Source of the DNA: Candidatus Bathyarchaeota archaeon
GTDB lineage: Archaea > Thermoproteota > Bathyarchaeia > TCS64 > B23
DNA: 7,887 bases
NCBI GenBank assembly: GCA_029259285.1
Contig: JAPDJB010000179.1
Location: forward strand, 1 to 7,887
Direction of reading: 5' to 3'
Shown one piece after another: positions 6,124-7,887 of the stretch. The position numbers and the translations under genes were made by a program. The notes under the pieces were generated by a model. The model saw nothing but the letters and a program-made list of their open reading frames with translations, was not told the DNA's origin and made no database searches. The stretch's first letter is position 1, and every line of letters begins with the position of its first letter.

Positions 6124-7293
6124 ATGGTCACAAACCTCCCAGCCGAGGCTAAGCATAAATGGATGGAGGTAAGCCAGGCGAGAGACCCAGAGCTGAGGCT
6201 AAAGCTGATGGCCGAATTCCTATCCCTGGTTCCGAAGCATAAGGGGACAGCCAAACTCTGCGCCCACGTCCGCCGACTCATGAGCCAGCTAAGAGACGAA
6301 ATAGAACGCAGAAAAAGAGCCCGCAGAGGGGGTGGAGCTCCATCATATTATCCGGAGAAATCTGGAGCCGCCCAGGTTGTGATCCTCGGCCCGACGAATG
6401 TGGGTCGAAGCAGCCTCCTGAGGGCTGTTACCAACGCAGAGCCTGAGGTCGCCCCCTACCCCTTCACAACCCGTCGACCAATTCCAGGGATGCTCCAATA
6501 TGAGGATGTCCAGATACAGCTCGTTGAGGCTCCACCCCTCGTGGAGGGAGCCTCGGAGGGGCGTGGAGACGGATACAGAATCCTAAGCCTCGCCAGAAAT
6601 GGAGACGGCCTCATAATCATGATCGACTTGACCGACGACCCAGTGGAGCAGTATAGGATGATCTCAACCGAATTGGAGAAGGCGAGGATACTAACCGTCA
6701 AGCCCAGGGGCGAAGTCATCATAGAGCGGAGACGCTATGGGTCGGATATCCAATTCATCTGGGAGGGAAGCCTGGAGGGATGCACAGCCGGAGACGTTGT
6801 GGAGCTCCTAAAGAGCTATGGCATCAGGTCGGCGACCATCAGGATCAGGGGCGTCGCCACCCTCGACGACGTGGAGGACGCCATCTATGGGGCCTCGGTC
6901 TATAGGCCGACGCTCGTCATCGCTAATAAGGCCGATTTAGGGGTAGACCCAAAAACCCTAAGGGAGCTGAGAGAATTGGTCAGCCCCCTGGAGCTGATGG
7001 TCACCTCAACACAACGAGGCGGAGGCCTATCGGAGAAGCTGGGGTCAAAGCTCTTCAGACTGCTCAACCTCATCAGGGTCTACACCAAAGAGCCTGGAGA
7101 GAAGCCCTCACCGAGGCCCTTCATCCTGAGGCGTGGAGCCACCATCGGCGACCTCGCCAGGATGATCCACAGCGACCTACATAGAGGTTTCAGATACGCC
7201 CGTCTATGGGGGCCGAGCGCCAGATTCCCAGGAGAAAGAGTAGGCCCCGACAGGGTGCTGGAGGATGGAGACATAGTTGAGATACATGCATAG
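6124..7293 (+). CDS. DRG/Obg-like GTPase with TGS domain and altered G1 and G3 motifs
   Basis: A 389-residue protein from ATG 6124; an in-frame TTG at 6118 would add two residues. The N-terminal helical region (1-68) has VPKHKGT as in DRG proteins. The G domain follows. G1 is GPTNVGRSS (89-97), with Arg95 where the P-loop lysine is expected. G2 is PFTTR (Thr115/Thr116). G3 is VEAPP (134-138), where the related family usually has DTPP. G4 is a normal NKAD (268-271). G5 is near VTST (293-296). An insertion at about 190-260 matches the S5D2-like domain of DRG proteins, and a TGS domain occupies about 330-389. Relatives bind ribosomes or translation factors. Loss of the P-loop lysine usually cripples GTP hydrolysis, so this copy may bind nucleotide differently or act as a non-hydrolysing paralogue (inference). 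It is flanked by two paralogous nucleotidyltransferase genes. Confidence 0.9.
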   Translation: MVTNLPAEAKHKWMEVSQARDPELRLKLMAEFLSLVPKHKGTAKLCAHVRRLMSQLRDEIERRKRARRGGGAPSYYPEKSGAAQVVILGPTNVGRSSLLRAVTNAEPEVAPYPFTTRRPIPGMLQYEDVQIQLVEAPPLVEGASEGRGDGYRILSLARNGDGLIIMIDLTDDPVEQYRMISTELEKARILTVKPRGEVIIERRRYGSDIQFIWEGSLEGCTAGDVVELLKSYGIRSATIRIRGVATLDDVEDAIYGASVYRPTLVIANKADLGVDPKTLRELRELVSPLELMVTSTQRGGGLSEKLGSKLFRLLNLIRVYTKEPGEKPSPRPFILRRGATIGDLARMIHSDLHRGFRYARLWGPSARFPGERVGPDRVLEDGDIVEIHA

Positions 7294-7315
7294 ACTGACA
7301 GCCGCTGTCAGTCTA
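7291..7315. repeat. Perfect 11-bp stem hairpin covering both convergent stop codons
   Basis: TAGACTGACAG (7291-7301), loop CCG, then CTGTCAGTCTA (7305-7315). The left arm begins with the TAG stop of the GTPase gene. The right arm contains the TGA stop of the minus-strand gene (7308-7310). The 14 bases between the stops lie wholly inside it. Transcripts from both strands form the same 3' hairpin. No U-tract follows on either strand, so a role in RNA end formation or stability is more likely than intrinsic termination. Confidence 0.85.
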
Positions 7316-7887
7316 CAATCGGCTTTAGATACTCCCCCTCCAAAGCCGAGCCGACGACCACCCTAAGCCAACGCTCATCTCCACAGTGAACCTCCTCTAA
7401 GACGCCCCTAACCCTAAAGCCCTCACCAGCCTTCAAGAGGCCCCTATGCTCACCGATCATCGAAGCCAACTCGACGACATCGCCCTCAACCCCTCCCTCC
7501 AGGGGGTTGAACTCCTCAACCCTATAGATGGCTGGTCTAAAGACCGACTCAGGGGACTCAGCCACTCGCCCCTCACCCTCAACGACGCCGAGGGGCCGAT
7601 AGGTTTTAGGTCTCCGATCGATCTCGCTGAACCTTCGGACGGCGTTCACAACGAAGGGGACATCCTCAAATAGGCCTCGATTCATCCTCCTAACCTCCAC
7701 CTCGCCGCGCCTCAGCAGCTCCAGCAGGCCAGCCTCCTCCAGCTTTAGGAGGCATCTCTGAACCCTCCGAAAGTTCTCAGCCCCATAGACAGCGATGTCT
7801 ATGTCGCTCCCCTCATGATGCATACCTAGGGCTATGGAGCCATGAATCCCGAGGAAGCCCTCGGAAACCCCTGAGACCTCCGATATA
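7308..7887 (-). CDS. Second predicted nucleotidyltransferase, paralogue of the first (5' end outside window)
   Basis: The frame stays open upstream of ATG 7823 to the right edge, and those extra 21 codons encode GFLGIHGSIALG, which carries the Gly-Ser of the nucleotidyltransferase signature. ATG 7823 is therefore internal, and the visible part is the last 192 residues. The motif is complete: Gly16-Ser17, then Asp28-Ile-Asp30, with a likely third Asp in LFEDVPFVV. The C-terminal module repeats that of the gene at 5054-6079: PAIYRVEE, an FRVRGVLEEV strand, VVVGSA and a final YLKPI. The segment between the DID motif and the third Asp is about 20 residues shorter than in the paralogue. It converges on the GTPase gene with a shared stop-codon hairpin. 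The substrate is unknown; duplication of an archaeal nucleotidyltransferase around the GTPase is the most notable context. Confidence 0.85.
   Translation of the reverse strand, partial: ISEVSGVSEGFLGIHGSIALGMHHEGSDIDIAVYGAENFRRVQRCLLKLEEAGLLELLRRGEVEVRRMNRGLFEDVPFVVNAVRRFSEIDRRPKTYRPLGVVEGEGRVAESPESVFRPAIYRVEEFNPLEGGVEGDVVELASMIGEHRGLLKAGEGFRVRGVLEEVHCGDERWLRVVVGSALEGEYLKPIVD

Noticed and set aside
7291..7315. Rho-independent terminator
   Set aside because: No U-tract follows the stem on either strand, and archaea do not generally use this terminator type.
7821..7823. ATG as the start of the right-edge nucleotidyltransferase
   Set aside because: The in-frame upstream codons encode the Gly-Ser part of the catalytic motif, so this ATG is internal.
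5054..7887. MNT/HEPN toxin-antitoxin or CBASS-type defence locus
   Set aside because: The nucleotidyltransferases are too long for MNT, no HEPN, effector or Cap-like gene is present, and the flanking genes are housekeeping-like.

Overview
The window looks archaeal, most likely a thermophilic member of the Thermoproteota/Bathyarchaeia-like lineages (the phylum is a guess). Three things support this. The only tRNA is tRNA-Arg with anticodon GCG, where bacteria use ACG/inosine for the same box. Several genes start just downstream of TATA-like boxes, with short or no leaders. The proteins are of archaeal type: zinc-ribbon membrane proteins, a DRG-like GTPase with a TGS domain, and archaeal-style predicted nucleotidyltransferases. 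Genes are tightly packed, with no gene-free stretch longer than about 110 bases.

Layout. Bases 1-3413 hold a rightward, probably co-expressed set: a surface-anchored PQQ-type beta-propeller protein (5' end outside the window), a multi-spanning membrane protein with a C-terminal zinc ribbon, and a PrsW-type intramembrane protease with an N-terminal zinc ribbon. Their convergent neighbour (3414-3845, minus) is a small unknown protein with a Pro/Thr linker and another zinc ribbon; the two stop codons touch. A divergent promoter region with two inverted repeats separates it from an HD-domain phosphohydrolase (3924-4811). Then come tRNA-Arg(GCG) (4871-4948, minus) and a predicted nucleotidyltransferase (5054-6079, minus). 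A TGS-domain GTPase follows (6124-7293, plus), with altered residues in two nucleotide-binding motifs. At the right edge lies a second nucleotidyltransferase (7308-7887, minus), a paralogue of the first, which runs off the window.

How the genes may fit together (inference). The left half suggests an envelope module: an outward-facing propeller, a membrane partner, and a protease, with matching zinc ribbons on three consecutive proteins. The right half puts an unusual GTPase between two paralogous nucleotidyltransferases, sharing a 44-bp divergent promoter with one and a stop-codon hairpin with the other. No defence island, CRISPR array, insertion sequence or prophage is visible. The best candidates for undescribed biology are the zinc-ribbon/PrsW/propeller set, the nucleotidyltransferase-GTPase-nucleotidyltransferase arrangement, and the perfect inverted repeats placed exactly on convergent stop codons.
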